DNA of 60,817 nt from Clostridiaceae bacterium (GTDB lineage: Bacteria; Bacillota; Clostridia; Oscillospirales; Butyricicoccaceae), in NCBI GenBank assembly GCA_016293155.1, contig JAEDEU010000002.1, positions 1 to 60,817 of the forward strand. The letters run 5' to 3'. Both the position numbers and the translations under genes were made by a program. Below, piece after piece: positions 50,796 to 59,596 of this stretch. The first letter of the stretch is position 1; each line of letters opens with the position of its first letter. Under the pieces are notes generated by a model. The model did not search any database. It saw only the letters and a program-made list of their open reading frames with translations, and was not told the DNA's origin.

Positions 50796-51842
50796 TTACA
50801 GCACAATCAATCCGTATTTGGTTCGGAAATACGCCAGCCGTTCCGGATCAATCTCCCAGGTTCCGTCATAAATCGCAATGCCGTCAAACACGCGCAGTGC
50901 GGTTTCCATCAGCTCGGGGTCCTCTGCGGAAATGCAGACCGCCCGCGTCAGCATATACTGATACGCGGCGAGAAAATACACGTCCTCCTCGCTGTTGATC
51001 TCCAGCTTGACCGCGCCCGAATACTCATCCTCCATATCGAGGATGGTTTCTCCGAACTGCTCGGTCAGGTCAATCGGATCGCTGATGTCAATGGTCGCAT
51101 CCACAAAGTGCGCCTGATCGCCGTCCGAGGCGAGGAAGTAATCCGGATCCTCCTCCGGCTCATCCTTTTCCTCGATCTCCGGCATGGCGCGGTGGAGCGC
51201 CTCCAGCTGCTCTGCGCGGTCGGTGACAAAAAACTCCAGATTAGGCAGCTCGTCGGCATATACCTCAATCGCCGTTGCATCCGTGCACAGTCCGATGGAA
51301 ATATGTGCATACGGCGCAATTTCGGTCAGGGTTTCCACCAGCTCGCCTGCATTGTCTCCGCGCAGCAGCAGACCTGCCACGCCGATGCGTTGCAGCACGC
51401 CGAGTGCGCTGAGCACGGATACGTTATCCGACAGACAGCCCTCGTCGTCCGCGACCTTCAGCTCCGCAAAAATACAGATATCCGAAATATCCGTAATTGC
51501 GAGCACCGCAGCGCGCAGCACGCGGAACGTGCCCGCATTGCGCACATAGATAAAATCCGCGTCCGCACGCACGGCATCCCGCACCTGCGGCTTAAAGCTG
51601 TCAATCAGCAGATTCGGCGTCCATTCGTGTGCCTCCACATCCTCCTCAATCGAATCCCGCGCCTGTAGGATGATGCCGACCGAGCAGTCCAGTCTGCGCT
51701 TCGCCTCCGCCAATAACTCAAGGCTGTGCACGATGACTCCCGCGCATTGCCCGGGCTCAATCGCCTCCAGCTCGGATTGGTCATGCACACACAGCATGAC
51801 CTCTCCCTGTTTTCCCGTACTTCGTAAAGGAACCGGTTCCAT
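50796..51842 (-). CDS. Unknown acidic protein with TIM-barrel-like N-terminal half
   Basis: 348 aa. Residues 1-220 alternate short beta-like (GVIVHSL, GIILQAR, DFIYVRN, ISIGLCTD) and helical stretches, suggesting a TIM barrel. Residues 225-265 are an acidic linker (EIEEKDEPEEDPDYFL), followed by a small C-terminal region. A weak resemblance to homocysteine methyltransferase or pterin-binding proteins exists (VLSALGVLQRIGVAGLLLRG; EDPELMETALRVFDGIAI), but no zinc-Cys motif is present, so it may be inactive or a different family. Start at 51842 with AGGAAG; the frame could extend 10 codons more. Confidence 0.6.
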   Translation of the reverse strand: MEPVPLRSTGKQGEVMLCVHDQSELEAIEPGQCAGVIVHSLELLAEAKRRLDCSVGIILQARDSIEEDVEAHEWTPNLLIDSFKPQVRDAVRADADFIYVRNAGTFRVLRAAVLAITDISDICIFAELKVADDEGCLSDNVSVLSALGVLQRIGVAGLLLRGDNAGELVETLTEIAPYAHISIGLCTDATAIEVYADELPNLEFFVTDRAEQLEALHRAMPEIEEKDEPEEDPDYFLASDGDQAHFVDATIDISDPIDLTEQFGETILDMEDEYSGAVKLEINSEEDVYFLAAYQYMLTRAVCISAEDPELMETALRVFDGIAIYDGTWEIDPERLAYFRTKYGLIVL

Positions 51843-51911
51843 AATTCTTCCTTTCGCTATAATATTGAACAATCGGTCAACAGACTCTGAATATCGTTCC
51901 GTCTGCGCCTC

Positions 51912-53600
51912 TTACATGTGCTCCGGCGCTTCCACGCCCAGAATCTTCAGCACATTCTCAATGGTCTGACGTACCGCACGGCTGAGCACGATGCGTGCAT
52001 CACGCACTGCCGGCTCTGCGTCCTTGATGCGGCACGCATTGTAGAAGCGGTGGAACTGTGCAGACAGTGCGACCGCATACTTATTCAGGCGGGACGGATC
52101 GCGAGCCACTGCCGCCTGTGCAATCTCCTCCGGCAGCTGGCTGACCGCCTTGATAAGCGCGTGCTCCTCGCCCTCGGTGAGCACGGTGAGGTCTGCGCTG
52201 TCCGGAATCGCCACGCCCTCTTCCGCCAGCTTGCGCAGCATACTGCAAATACGCGCATGTGCGTACTGGACATAATACAGCGGGTTTTCGCTGTCCTGAC
52301 GGATCGCCAGATCCATGTCAAACTCCAGATGGGTGTCCGCCGCACGCGAGTTGAAGAAGAAGCGTGCCGCATCGACCGGCATCTCGTCCAGCAGATCGGA
52401 CAGCGTCAGGGACTTGCCGGTACGCTTGGACATACGGACAACCTCGCCGTTCTGCATCATGCGGACGAGCTGCATCAGGATGATCTCCAGACGGTTGGAG
52501 CCGTCCAGACCGATGGCATCGAGTGCACTCTGTAAGCGCTTGACATGACCGTGGTGGTCTGCGCCCCAGATATTGATGACGCGGTCAAAGCCGCGCTCTG
52601 CGAACTTGTTTCTGTGGTATGCGATATCCGCTGCAAAGTAGGTGTAAAAACCGTTTGCACGCTGTAAAACGTCGTCCTTGTCGCAGCCGAAGTCGGTGGA
52701 GCGCAGCCATACCGCACCGTCCTGCTCGTAGACAACACCCGCCTTGCGCAGCAGCTCAACCGTGTCTGCAACAAAGCCGGTCTCATGCAGGGTAGACTCG
52801 TGGAACCATACGTCGTAATTGATCTTGTAGCGTCCCAGATCGCGCTGAATGCCTGCGATGTTCTGCTTCAGGCCGTAGGTGACGATGGTCTCGGTGCGCT
52901 CGGCGTCGTCCATATCGAGGAGGCTCTTGCCGTGCATTTCGTACAGCTGTGCCGCCAGCTCCTTGATGTCGCCGCCCTGATACCAGCTCTCGTCAAAGTC
53001 AACCGCATCCTCGCCGAAAATAATCTGGCGGTAGCGTCCCTCCACGCTCTTTGCGAACTTATCCACCTGGTTGCCCGCATCGTTGATGTAGAACTCACGG
53101 GTCACATCATGTCCCGCCCAGGAGAGCACCTCTGCCAGGCAGTCACCCAGTACGCCGCCGCGCGCGTTGCCCATGTGCATCGGGCCGGTCGGATTGGCGG
53201 ATACGAACTCGATCATAATCTTTTCCGGCTTTTCCGCGGTCAGTCTGCCGTAGTTATCGCCCATCTCGGCAACCAGTGCAACTGCATCCGCATACCACTT
53301 CTGACCCAGAACAAAGTTCAAAAAGCCCGGGCCTGCAATGGAAATGCTCTCAAAATAGGTGCCGTCCAGCGAGATGTTTTCCACAATCGCCTCCGCGATT
53401 TTGCGCGGCGCCATGCGCAGCGGCTTTGCGCACTGCATGGCAAAGGACGAAGCGAAGTCACCGTTCTTGGTGTCCTTCGGAATGGATACGACGATTGCCG
53501 GCAGCTCTGCCTGCGGGAGTACGCCCGCCGCTGCTGCGCTCTGATATGCGGCGGTAATGACCTGCGCCGCCTGTGCTTTTGCGTTTTCAATCAAATTCAT
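51912..53600 (-). CDS. argS: Arginyl-tRNA synthetase
   Basis: 562-aa class I synthetase. The HIGH signature is SANPTGPMHMGNARGG (HMGN), the KMSK-like loop is VVRMSKRTGKSLTL, and the C-terminal anticodon-binding helices include FYNACRIKDAEPAVRDARIV. N-terminal additional domain for the tRNA D-loop is present. Downstream of the DUF1934 gene, an association also seen in Bacillus (ywiB-argS). Confidence 0.97.
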   Translation of the reverse strand: MNLIENAKAQAAQVITAAYQSAAAAGVLPQAELPAIVVSIPKDTKNGDFASSFAMQCAKPLRMAPRKIAEAIVENISLDGTYFESISIAGPGFLNFVLGQKWYADAVALVAEMGDNYGRLTAEKPEKIMIEFVSANPTGPMHMGNARGGVLGDCLAEVLSWAGHDVTREFYINDAGNQVDKFAKSVEGRYRQIIFGEDAVDFDESWYQGGDIKELAAQLYEMHGKSLLDMDDAERTETIVTYGLKQNIAGIQRDLGRYKINYDVWFHESTLHETGFVADTVELLRKAGVVYEQDGAVWLRSTDFGCDKDDVLQRANGFYTYFAADIAYHRNKFAERGFDRVINIWGADHHGHVKRLQSALDAIGLDGSNRLEIILMQLVRMMQNGEVVRMSKRTGKSLTLSDLLDEMPVDAARFFFNSRAADTHLEFDMDLAIRQDSENPLYYVQYAHARICSMLRKLAEEGVAIPDSADLTVLTEGEEHALIKAVSQLPEEIAQAAVARDPSRLNKYAVALSAQFHRFYNACRIKDAEPAVRDARIVLSRAVRQTIENVLKILGVEAPEHM

Positions 53601-53739
53601 GAATGATACTGTTCCTTCCTATGTTAAATCGAGAAGACGGACGCGCCGCCGGGCGCATTGCAGTCCATTTCGCGGAGCGAAATACCGCTTCTATTCCCTC
53701 TTCTCTTTTCACTCTTCTCCGGTGCGCCGGCGGCGCACT
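53601..53739 (-). other. Hairpin cluster between the DUF1934 gene and argS
   Basis: 139-nt gap with three hairpins: GTGCGCC/GGCGCAC (53722-53738) abutting the DUF1934 stop, perfect ATTTCGC-TCC-GCGAAAT (53667-53683), and a GCGCC/GGCGC stem near 53642-53655. No U-tract. They may be a short interspersed repeat or mRNA stabiliser. Confidence 0.45.
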
Positions 53740-54192
53740 TTATGACGGTCTGATCTCCATTTCGAAGCGGTTGGTGCCCGCAAGATTGGAGTCGATTTCG
53801 ATGGTGTAGTCGATAAAAATCTCTCCGCCCTCTTCGCCGACCGTGTTGACCACGCGCGAGGTATGCGTGGAGATGGTCAGCGCGCCCACGCCGGTATGAT
53901 ACAGTCCCACATGACGCTTGTGCTCGTCAAACAGCATCTGCGACGGATGTGTGCCCACACGGGTCATCGTGATCTTGCGCCCCTCCAGCTTGAGCGTGGT
54001 GCGGGTGCCCTCCATTCCGGTCAGCTCGCTTTCCTCGTAGGAAATATAGTACTTTCCGGCGCGGTGATACAGGCGTCCTGCCGTGACCAGATCAATCTGA
54101 TCCGGCTCACAGCCCGCAAAATCCTGTCGGCTGCGGATGGAGATAATCACGTCTTTTTTCAAATCGGTTTTCGTCTGCTGACTCAATCTCAT
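53740..54192 (-). CDS. DUF1934 (YwiB-like) beta-barrel protein
   Basis: 150-aa protein of the DUF1934 family, predicted lipocalin-like beta barrel. RSRQDFAGCEPDQIDLVTAG, YYISYEESELTGMEGTRTTL and IFIDYTIEIDSNLAGTNRFE fit the family. Function unknown; the Bacillus homologue ywiB also precedes argS. The ATG at 54192 has AGGAG only 3 nt away; a TTG nine codons upstream lacks an SD. Confidence 0.8.
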   Translation of the reverse strand: MRLSQQTKTDLKKDVIISIRSRQDFAGCEPDQIDLVTAGRLYHRAGKYYISYEESELTGMEGTRTTLKLEGRKITMTRVGTHPSQMLFDEHKRHVGLYHTGVGALTISTHTSRVVNTVGEEGGEIFIDYTIEIDSNLAGTNRFEMEIRPS

Positions 54193-54224
54193 ACGCTCCT
54201 GTCTTTGCGAAAAATCCAAACTAT

Positions 54225-55304
54225 TTAATCGTGGTAACGCTCCATTGCAAATGCAACGAGGCGGTCAATCAGCTCACTGTACGGAATGCCGCAGTGTGCG
54301 AACAGTTTTGGGTACATGCTGATGCTGGTAAAGCCCGGCAGGGTGTTGATCTCGTTGAACACGATCGCGCCGCTGCGGCGAGAGCAGAAAAAGTCCACGC
54401 GGGACAGACCCTTGCAGCCCAGTGTGCGGTAGACGGTGATTGCCGCCTCGCGGACGCGCTCCATCGCCTCGTCGCTGATGCGCGCCGGAATGTACAGTGC
54501 GGTGGAATTGTCCACATACTTCGCATCGTAGGAATAAAACTCCTGCTCCGGTGCGATTTCGCCGGCAATGGATGCCACCGGCTCCTCATTGCCCATGACG
54601 GCAACCTCGATCTCGCGGCCGTCGATAAACTCCTCTACCAGCACCTTTTCGTCGTACTGGAATGCGCTGCGCAGACCCTCAATCAGCGAAGCGGTATCCG
54701 TGACCTTAAATACGCCGACGGACGAGCCGGTCGAGCACGGCTTGACGAACAGCGGATAGCGTCCGACCTCCTGCTCTGCCTCCAGCGCAACCCGCTCCGG
54801 ATTTTTATCGAACTCATGGCGCAGCGCCAGATAGTACGCCGCCTGACGCACATCGGTGCGCGAAATCAGCTGCTTAGTCAGGCTCTTGTCCATGCTGTTT
54901 GCAGATGCTGCAACGCCCGGACCGCAGTACGGAATGTGCGCCAGCTCCATCAGTCCCTGCATGGTGCCGTCCTCGCCGTTGATGCCGTGCAGCACCGGGA
55001 AAACACAGTCCGCATGGATGGTTTCCACGCCGCTTTCACGGATGACCAGCAGACCGTGAGTGGCACGGTCCGGCGAAATAATGGCCGGGCTCAGGCAGTC
55101 CGCCTGCTCCCACGCGCCGTTCTCGACCAGATCATACTGATCGGACTCAAAATAAAACCACCGGCCGTCACTGGTGATGCCGACGGGATAAATGTTATAT
55201 TTCTCCTTGCTGCAGTTTCGGAGGATCGAAGCCGCAGACACACAGGATACATCGTGCTCGGTGGAAACGCCGCCGAACAGGACAATCAGGTTGATCTTGC
55301 TCAT
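54225..55304 (-). CDS. ddl: D-alanine--D-alanine ligase
   Basis: 359-aa ATP-grasp ligase making D-Ala-D-Ala for peptidoglycan. VLFGGVSTEHDVSCVSAASI, FPVLHGINGEDGTMQGLMEL, VKPCSTGSSVGVFKV and VFNEINTLPGFTSISMYPKL with the metal-binding Glu/Asn. Start at 55304 (GAGGGG upstream); the extra 15 codons upstream cover the leader. First gene of ddl-DUF1934-argS. Confidence 0.96.
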   Translation of the reverse strand: MSKINLIVLFGGVSTEHDVSCVSAASILRNCSKEKYNIYPVGITSDGRWFYFESDQYDLVENGAWEQADCLSPAIISPDRATHGLLVIRESGVETIHADCVFPVLHGINGEDGTMQGLMELAHIPYCGPGVAASANSMDKSLTKQLISRTDVRQAAYYLALRHEFDKNPERVALEAEQEVGRYPLFVKPCSTGSSVGVFKVTDTASLIEGLRSAFQYDEKVLVEEFIDGREIEVAVMGNEEPVASIAGEIAPEQEFYSYDAKYVDNSTALYIPARISDEAMERVREAAITVYRTLGCKGLSRVDFFCSRRSGAIVFNEINTLPGFTSISMYPKLFAHCGIPYSELIDRLVAFAMERYHD

Positions 55305-55364
55305 GAATGTGTCCCCTCTCATGCTTGCAGGCGGCCGTTCGCCGCCCACAGCCTAGTCATTTTC

Positions 55365-55393
55365 ATTATACGGCATAACCCTGTAAAAAACAA
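55365..55393 (-). promoter_or_regulatory. Promoter of ddl-DUF1934-argS
   Basis: TTGTTT at 55388-55393, 17-nt spacer, TATAAT at 55365-55370. The leader has a GC hairpin GGCGGC-GAACG-GCCGCC (about 55331-55347). Confidence 0.7.
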
Positions 55394-55436
55394 AACAAAC
55401 TTTTGGGAATTTATCCGCTTTTTTTCCACAAATCCG

Positions 55437-56351
55437 TCATGCGGAGTGCACATCCACCCCGCAGGCAATACACGCAAGCGCATCCTCCACGCTCTGCGCG
55501 CCCAGGCACACCGCTCCGGCGCGTTCGATCCGCTGCCCGACGGCATATACCGTGCTGTCCGCTCCACCGTGCGCGCACTGGGTGGAAAGCAGCACGCGCG
55601 TACCGCTTTTTGCGACCGCTTCGACCACGCTCACCAGTCCGGACGGTACGCCGCCCATGCCGTAGCCCCGGAGCACCACCGCATCCAGACCGCGGCAGGC
55701 AAGCAGCACCTCCGGCGCAAAGCCGGGTGCCATATCCAGCACCGCTGTGCGGATGTTTTTCGGCAGATGAAGCGCCATGCTTCCCTCCGGCGGACGGTGC
55801 GCAATGGTGAACGTTTCCCCGTCCCAGCTTCCGTCCGGAACGCCGCTCACCGCAGCAAAAGCGTTCGGTCGAGAGGAGTGAATCTTGACCGCATCGCAGC
55901 CGCGCAGGAGCAGTCCGCCGCACAGCACCGCCGCGCCGCGGTAATCCGAGCACGCCGCCGCGAGCGCACCGCACAGATTGTCCTCCGCATCCGAGTCCGG
56001 CACGCCGAGCGGGTGCATCGAACCGGTCACGATCACCGGCTTGTCAAACGCCTCCAGTGCGCGGTATAATACCGCCGCGGTGTACGCCATCGTATCCGTG
56101 CCGTGCGTGACGACAAAGCCGTCATACCGGCTGCGGTTATTCCAGATCTCGCGCACGATTTCCGCGCGCTGCTCCGTGGTCACATCCGTGGAATCCACGC
56201 ACATCAGATCGCGCACCGTGACCTCACAGCAGCGCAGCCGCTCCGGCACGGCATTCAGCAGCGTCTGCCCGTCCAGCACCGGCTCATAGCCGTGCGGCGT
56301 CTGCCGGCAGGCAATTGTGCCGCCGGTTGCGATCAGATAAATCCGTTTCAT
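55437..56351 (-). CDS. ansA: Type I L-asparaginase
   Basis: 304-aa cytosolic amidohydrolase converting L-Asn to Asp and ammonia. Nucleophile motif ATGGTIACR at the N-terminus and second motif VVTHGTDTMAYTAAVL are present, as is TGSMHPLG. Length (about 300 instead of 330) is slightly short but complete at both ends. Assignment to asparaginase rather than Glu-tRNA(Gln) amidotransferase GatD rests on the lack of GatD's extra N-terminal domain. Its transcript begins with an attenuator-like hairpin. Confidence 0.88.
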   Translation of the reverse strand: MKRIYLIATGGTIACRQTPHGYEPVLDGQTLLNAVPERLRCCEVTVRDLMCVDSTDVTTEQRAEIVREIWNNRSRYDGFVVTHGTDTMAYTAAVLYRALEAFDKPVIVTGSMHPLGVPDSDAEDNLCGALAAACSDYRGAAVLCGGLLLRGCDAVKIHSSRPNAFAAVSGVPDGSWDGETFTIAHRPPEGSMALHLPKNIRTAVLDMAPGFAPEVLLACRGLDAVVLRGYGMGGVPSGLVSVVEAVAKSGTRVLLSTQCAHGGADSTVYAVGQRIERAGAVCLGAQSVEDALACIACGVDVHSA

Positions 56352-56382
56352 TGCCTACTCCTTTTATAACGAAAAGTATTTT

Positions 56383-56463
56383 TCTGCAAAAAGAAAACTG
56401 AGCGGATACCTTCGCGGAACCCCTCAGCATTTTTAGTATAGCATATTCTCTTCCAAACCGCAA
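56383..56463 (-). promoter_or_regulatory. Asparaginase gene promoter and leader hairpin
   Basis: TTGCGG at 56458-56463, 17-nt spacer, TATACT at 56435-56440. Directly after the expected start, CTGAG...CTCAG (56398-56427, inner GG/CC pairs and a CC/GG tip) runs into TTTTCTTTTT, an intrinsic-terminator shape inside the leader, about 45 nt upstream of the ATG. Suggests conditional attenuation. Confidence 0.6.
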
Positions 56464-56544
56464 TAGGAGTTGCAAAATATTTTAATTTTATTTACACTTC
56501 CGCGTTTTCAGCTCAAAAAAATGCAAATTTTTTCATTATTTCTC

Positions 56545-57299
56545 TTGACAAATCCGGCATCCCGTACTATACTGTAACCAAGCTAAAGATCCTCTTTAGC
56601 AGACATCCATCTCAACCACCGGATGAACGGCTCAACGGATTCGAGGTGTCTCCCTCATCCATCGGCTTTCACCCACCGCACAGAGGAGGATGACGCATAT
56701 GCCAAGAATTGTTCGACTGAGGAATATCTAATCAGAAAGGATTGAGTCCAATGGGCAGTTCAATGCAGCGGCAGTAGCTTCCAACCAATGCCGCACTGGC
56801 ACACACAATCACCCACGTAACCGTGAGAAGAAAGGAAGTGAGTCCACTGGTTACAGAGCAGTCGCAGAGTCACGGGACTCACGGCGCAGCGGAATTTTAA
56901 GACCGCCGGGAAATATCCCATGGTTGACATTCACCCGAAACCGATTTTGAAACGGCTCTAACCGCAGTCTATTTCTTCTGTGAACCGAAACCGTTTCCTG
57001 TCCCCCCTTTCGGATGACCGCATCAAATACACGTTCCGGCAATGAATATAGATTTGAATGATATAGATTGAATCTTTTTGATTCCCTCGCAGTAAGCGAA
57101 ACCCCTTAGATATCAGAATCCGATCCATATGAAGTGTTTGCTCATCAGTTTTAACTTGCCGACTGGTTAGAGCCCGCACACCGAAACAGTAATCTCCCGC
57201 CGGAGTCCCGTCTTCTCTGTCAGACCACAATCGAATGCTTCAGCTTCGCAGTGTGCGGAGCTTTTTCTTTGCCCGCTTTTGTGCGGGTATTTTTATTTT
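56545..57299 (+). ncRNA. Predicted ~690-nt transcript, probably non-coding
   Basis: Plus strand. Promoter TTGACA (56545-56550), 17-nt spacer, TATACT (56568-56573). The RNA would start near 56580 with an 8-bp hairpin GCTAAAGA-TCC-TCTTTAGC (56582-56600) and end at terminator AGCTTCGCA-GTG-TGCGGAGCT plus TTTTTC (57242-57266); a second terminator GCCCGC/GCGGGT plus TATTTTTATTTT (57271-57299) backs it up. Internal helices include GAAACGG/CCGTTTC around CGCAG/CTGTG (about 56949-56997). Only tiny frames exist; the first, MPRIVRLRNI at 56699-56731, has SD AGGAGG 9 nt upstream. It does not match RNase P, tmRNA, 6S or SRP hallmarks I know. Possibly a new large structured RNA; a string of leader peptides is the alternative. 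Confidence 0.65.
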
Positions 57300-57362
57300 C
57301 CCCGCGATTTGTTATTTTTTTACGAATTCTTTGCCGAACGCGGTGTTTTCTGCGCGTTTTTC

Positions 57363-57371
57363 TGGTATACT
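57363..57371 (+). promoter_or_regulatory. Extended -10 promoter of rnr
   Basis: TGG-TATACT (TG at 57363-57364, -10 at 57366-57371), an extended -10 element without a good -35, placed after the double terminator. The SD GGAG lies 9-10 nt before the chosen ATG. Confidence 0.6.
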
Positions 57372-57424
57372 GAAATCAGGCTATATAATAACGTATCATC
57401 ACAACCGTTATGGAGTGTTTTATT

Positions 57425-59539
57425 ATGACAGACATTCAAAATCAAATTCTCGCGCTGACCGGTCAGCCGACCGCACCGGAGGCGATTTACGAAGCGCTGC
57501 TCGCAGAGGGCATTGAGCTCGACCGCAAGGCGCTCGCAGACGAGCTGGAAACACTGGTCGCTGACGCACGTCTGATGCGCAGCAAGAAAAACCGCTACGG
57601 ACATCCCGCCTGCTTCGGCTACAGCGCAGGCACCTTCTGTGCAACCGGACGCAGCTTTGCCTTCGTTCGTCCGGACGATCTGCCGGAGGATATTTTTATT
57701 CCGCCGCACATGGGCGGCAATGCATGGCACGGCGACCGCGTGCTGGTACATCTGGATCCCAATCCGCGCGATTCCGGCAAGCCGGAGGGCAAGGTCGTGC
57801 GCATTCTCGCCCGCTCCAAGGACGAGCTGTACGGTGCACTGTACCAGAGCCACGCAGCCATTGTATTCCGCGCGGATTCCGACAAGTATCCGGAAATCTC
57901 CATCCCGAAAAAGCATTTGGACGGTGCGCATCCGGGCGACCGGGTTGCCGTGCGCGTGCTGTTCTGGGGCGACAAAAAATACCTGCCGCAGGGCACTGTG
58001 ACAAAAATCTTCGGCTCCGCACTGACCATCGAGGCGGTTTCCGAATCCATCCTGCACCAGAACGGCATTGACCCCGCATTTCCGGACGAGGCTCTGCGTC
58101 AGGCGGATACCTATCCCCCGTTTTTGCAGGAAAAGGATTTTGCCGGGCGCATCGACCTGCGTGAGCTTCAGCTGTTCACCGTCGACGGCGATACCTCCAA
58201 GGACTTCGATGACGCGGTTTCGCTCACCACGCTGCCCAACGGGCATTATCAGCTGGGTGTGCACATTGCGGACGTTTCGCATTATGTCCAGCCCAACACC
58301 CCGCTCGACCGCGAGGCGTTCAAGCGCGGCACCTCGGTTTATTACGCCGACAAGGTCGTGCCGATGCTGCCCTTCCAGCTGTCCAACGGCATCTGCTCGC
58401 TCAATCCGGGCGTCAACCGCCTTGCGTTCTCCGTATTCCTTGAGCTGGGCGAGGACGGAACCGTGTTCAGTACGGATTTTCACAAAACCGTCATCCGCTC
58501 CTGCGCCCGCCTGACCTACAACGAGGTCAATCTTGTATTCTCCGGAGACGAGCAGGCACGCACCGCCCGCCGCGATCTGACCGCAACTCTGGACAGCATG
58601 AACCGGCTCGCGCACATTCTGCGCGTTGCCCGTATGCGCCGCGGCGCACTGGATCTGGAAATTCCGGAATCCGTCATCTGCTGCGACCGCTACGGCAAGG
58701 TCACAGATGTACAGCGCCGCGACCGCGGAGATGCCGAAAAGATGATTGAGGAATTTATGCTTGCCGCCAATGAAGCGGTGGCAGAGTTCATGTTCCATGC
58801 GCAGTATCCGACCGTCTACCGCATTCACGAGCAGCCGGATCCCGCCAAGCTGGAGATCTTTGCGCGCGCCGCCGGACGGTTCGGCTACCGGCTCAAGCGC
58901 AATCAGCTTGTCAAGTCCACCCGTGCCATGCAGATGGTGCTGGATGAGGCGGCGGACAAGCCGGAGCAGCGTTCGCTCCCGACCATGCTGCTGCGCTCGC
59001 TCGCGCGGGCGCGCTATTCGCCGGACTGTGTGGGACACTACGGATTGGCGTCGAAGTTTTATCTGCACTTCACCTCTCCGATCCGCCGCTATCCCGACCT
59101 GATGGTGCATCGGATGCTGGAAAAGCTGCTGACCGGACAGCCTTCCGATGCGAACGACGAGGCACTCTGTGAAACTGCGGCGCGCCAGTCCTCCGAGCGC
59201 GAAATCGCGGCGGATACCGCGGAGCGCGACATCGAAAAGCTGTATTTTGCGGAATATATGTCGCAGTATGTCGGTCATACATTTGACGCGATGGTGTCCG
59301 GCGTGACCAACTTCGGTATCTTTGTACAGCTGCCCAACCTGATCGAGGGCATGATCCGTCTGGACACGCTCGGCGGCGATGAATACGACTTTGACGAGGA
59401 CTTCATGACACTGCGCGGCAGACATACCGGACAGGCATTTTATATCGGTCTGAACGTGAATGTCACGCTGGTACATGCATCCGGCACGACCGGTCAGATC
59501 GACTTCATCCTGACCCCGCCGGAGGACGCAGCGGGCTGA
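57425..59539 (+). CDS. rnr: Ribonuclease R
   Basis: 704-aa 3'-5' exoribonuclease of the RNase II/R family. N-terminal helix-turn-helix-like segment, cold-shock domains (about 65-230), RNB catalytic domain with DGDTSKDFDDAV (254-264; Asp254/256/262/263 region bind Mg2+), and a C-terminal S1 domain (GHTFDAMVSGVTNFGIFVQL). It degrades structured RNA; with SmpB-tmRNA it removes nonstop mRNA. The only plus-strand protein gene. ATG at 57425 is preferred over one five codons upstream because of SD spacing. Confidence 0.96.
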   Translation: MTDIQNQILALTGQPTAPEAIYEALLAEGIELDRKALADELETLVADARLMRSKKNRYGHPACFGYSAGTFCATGRSFAFVRPDDLPEDIFIPPHMGGNAWHGDRVLVHLDPNPRDSGKPEGKVVRILARSKDELYGALYQSHAAIVFRADSDKYPEISIPKKHLDGAHPGDRVAVRVLFWGDKKYLPQGTVTKIFGSALTIEAVSESILHQNGIDPAFPDEALRQADTYPPFLQEKDFAGRIDLRELQLFTVDGDTSKDFDDAVSLTTLPNGHYQLGVHIADVSHYVQPNTPLDREAFKRGTSVYYADKVVPMLPFQLSNGICSLNPGVNRLAFSVFLELGEDGTVFSTDFHKTVIRSCARLTYNEVNLVFSGDEQARTARRDLTATLDSMNRLAHILRVARMRRGALDLEIPESVICCDRYGKVTDVQRRDRGDAEKMIEEFMLAANEAVAEFMFHAQYPTVYRIHEQPDPAKLEIFARAAGRFGYRLKRNQLVKSTRAMQMVLDEAADKPEQRSLPTMLLRSLARARYSPDCVGHYGLASKFYLHFTSPIRRYPDLMVHRMLEKLLTGQPSDANDEALCETAARQSSEREIAADTAERDIEKLYFAEYMSQYVGHTFDAMVSGVTNFGIFVQLPNLIEGMIRLDTLGGDEYDFDEDFMTLRGRHTGQAFYIGLNVNVTLVHASGTTGQIDFILTPPEDAAG

Positions 59540-59554
59540 TCTCAGGCATAAAGT

Positions 59555-59590
59555 AAGGACTGATGACATCATCGTTCATCAGTCCTTTTT
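59555..59590 (+). terminator. Terminator after rnr
   Basis: Perfect 12-bp stem AAGGACTGATGA/TCATCAGTCCTT with a 9-nt loop, then TTTTTATTTTC. Confidence 0.92.
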
Positions 59591-59596
59591 ATTTTC

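Noticed and set aside
56851..57230. Two minus-strand frames of 63 and 90 codons in the asparaginase-rnr region
   Set aside because: No SD, start codons are not supported, and both run antisense to the unit delimited by promoter and terminators on the plus strand.
56545..57299. Known large RNAs (RNase P, tmRNA, group II intron, T-box)
   Set aside because: No RNase P conserved cores, no tRNA-like ends or tag frame of tmRNA, no group II domain V, and no T-box motif; no synthetase gene follows.
57320..59572. 750-codon open frame antisense to rnr
   Set aside because: It mirrors rnr over its whole length, lacks an SD and known motifs, and results from the high GC codon pattern. The plus-strand frame is a clear RNase R.
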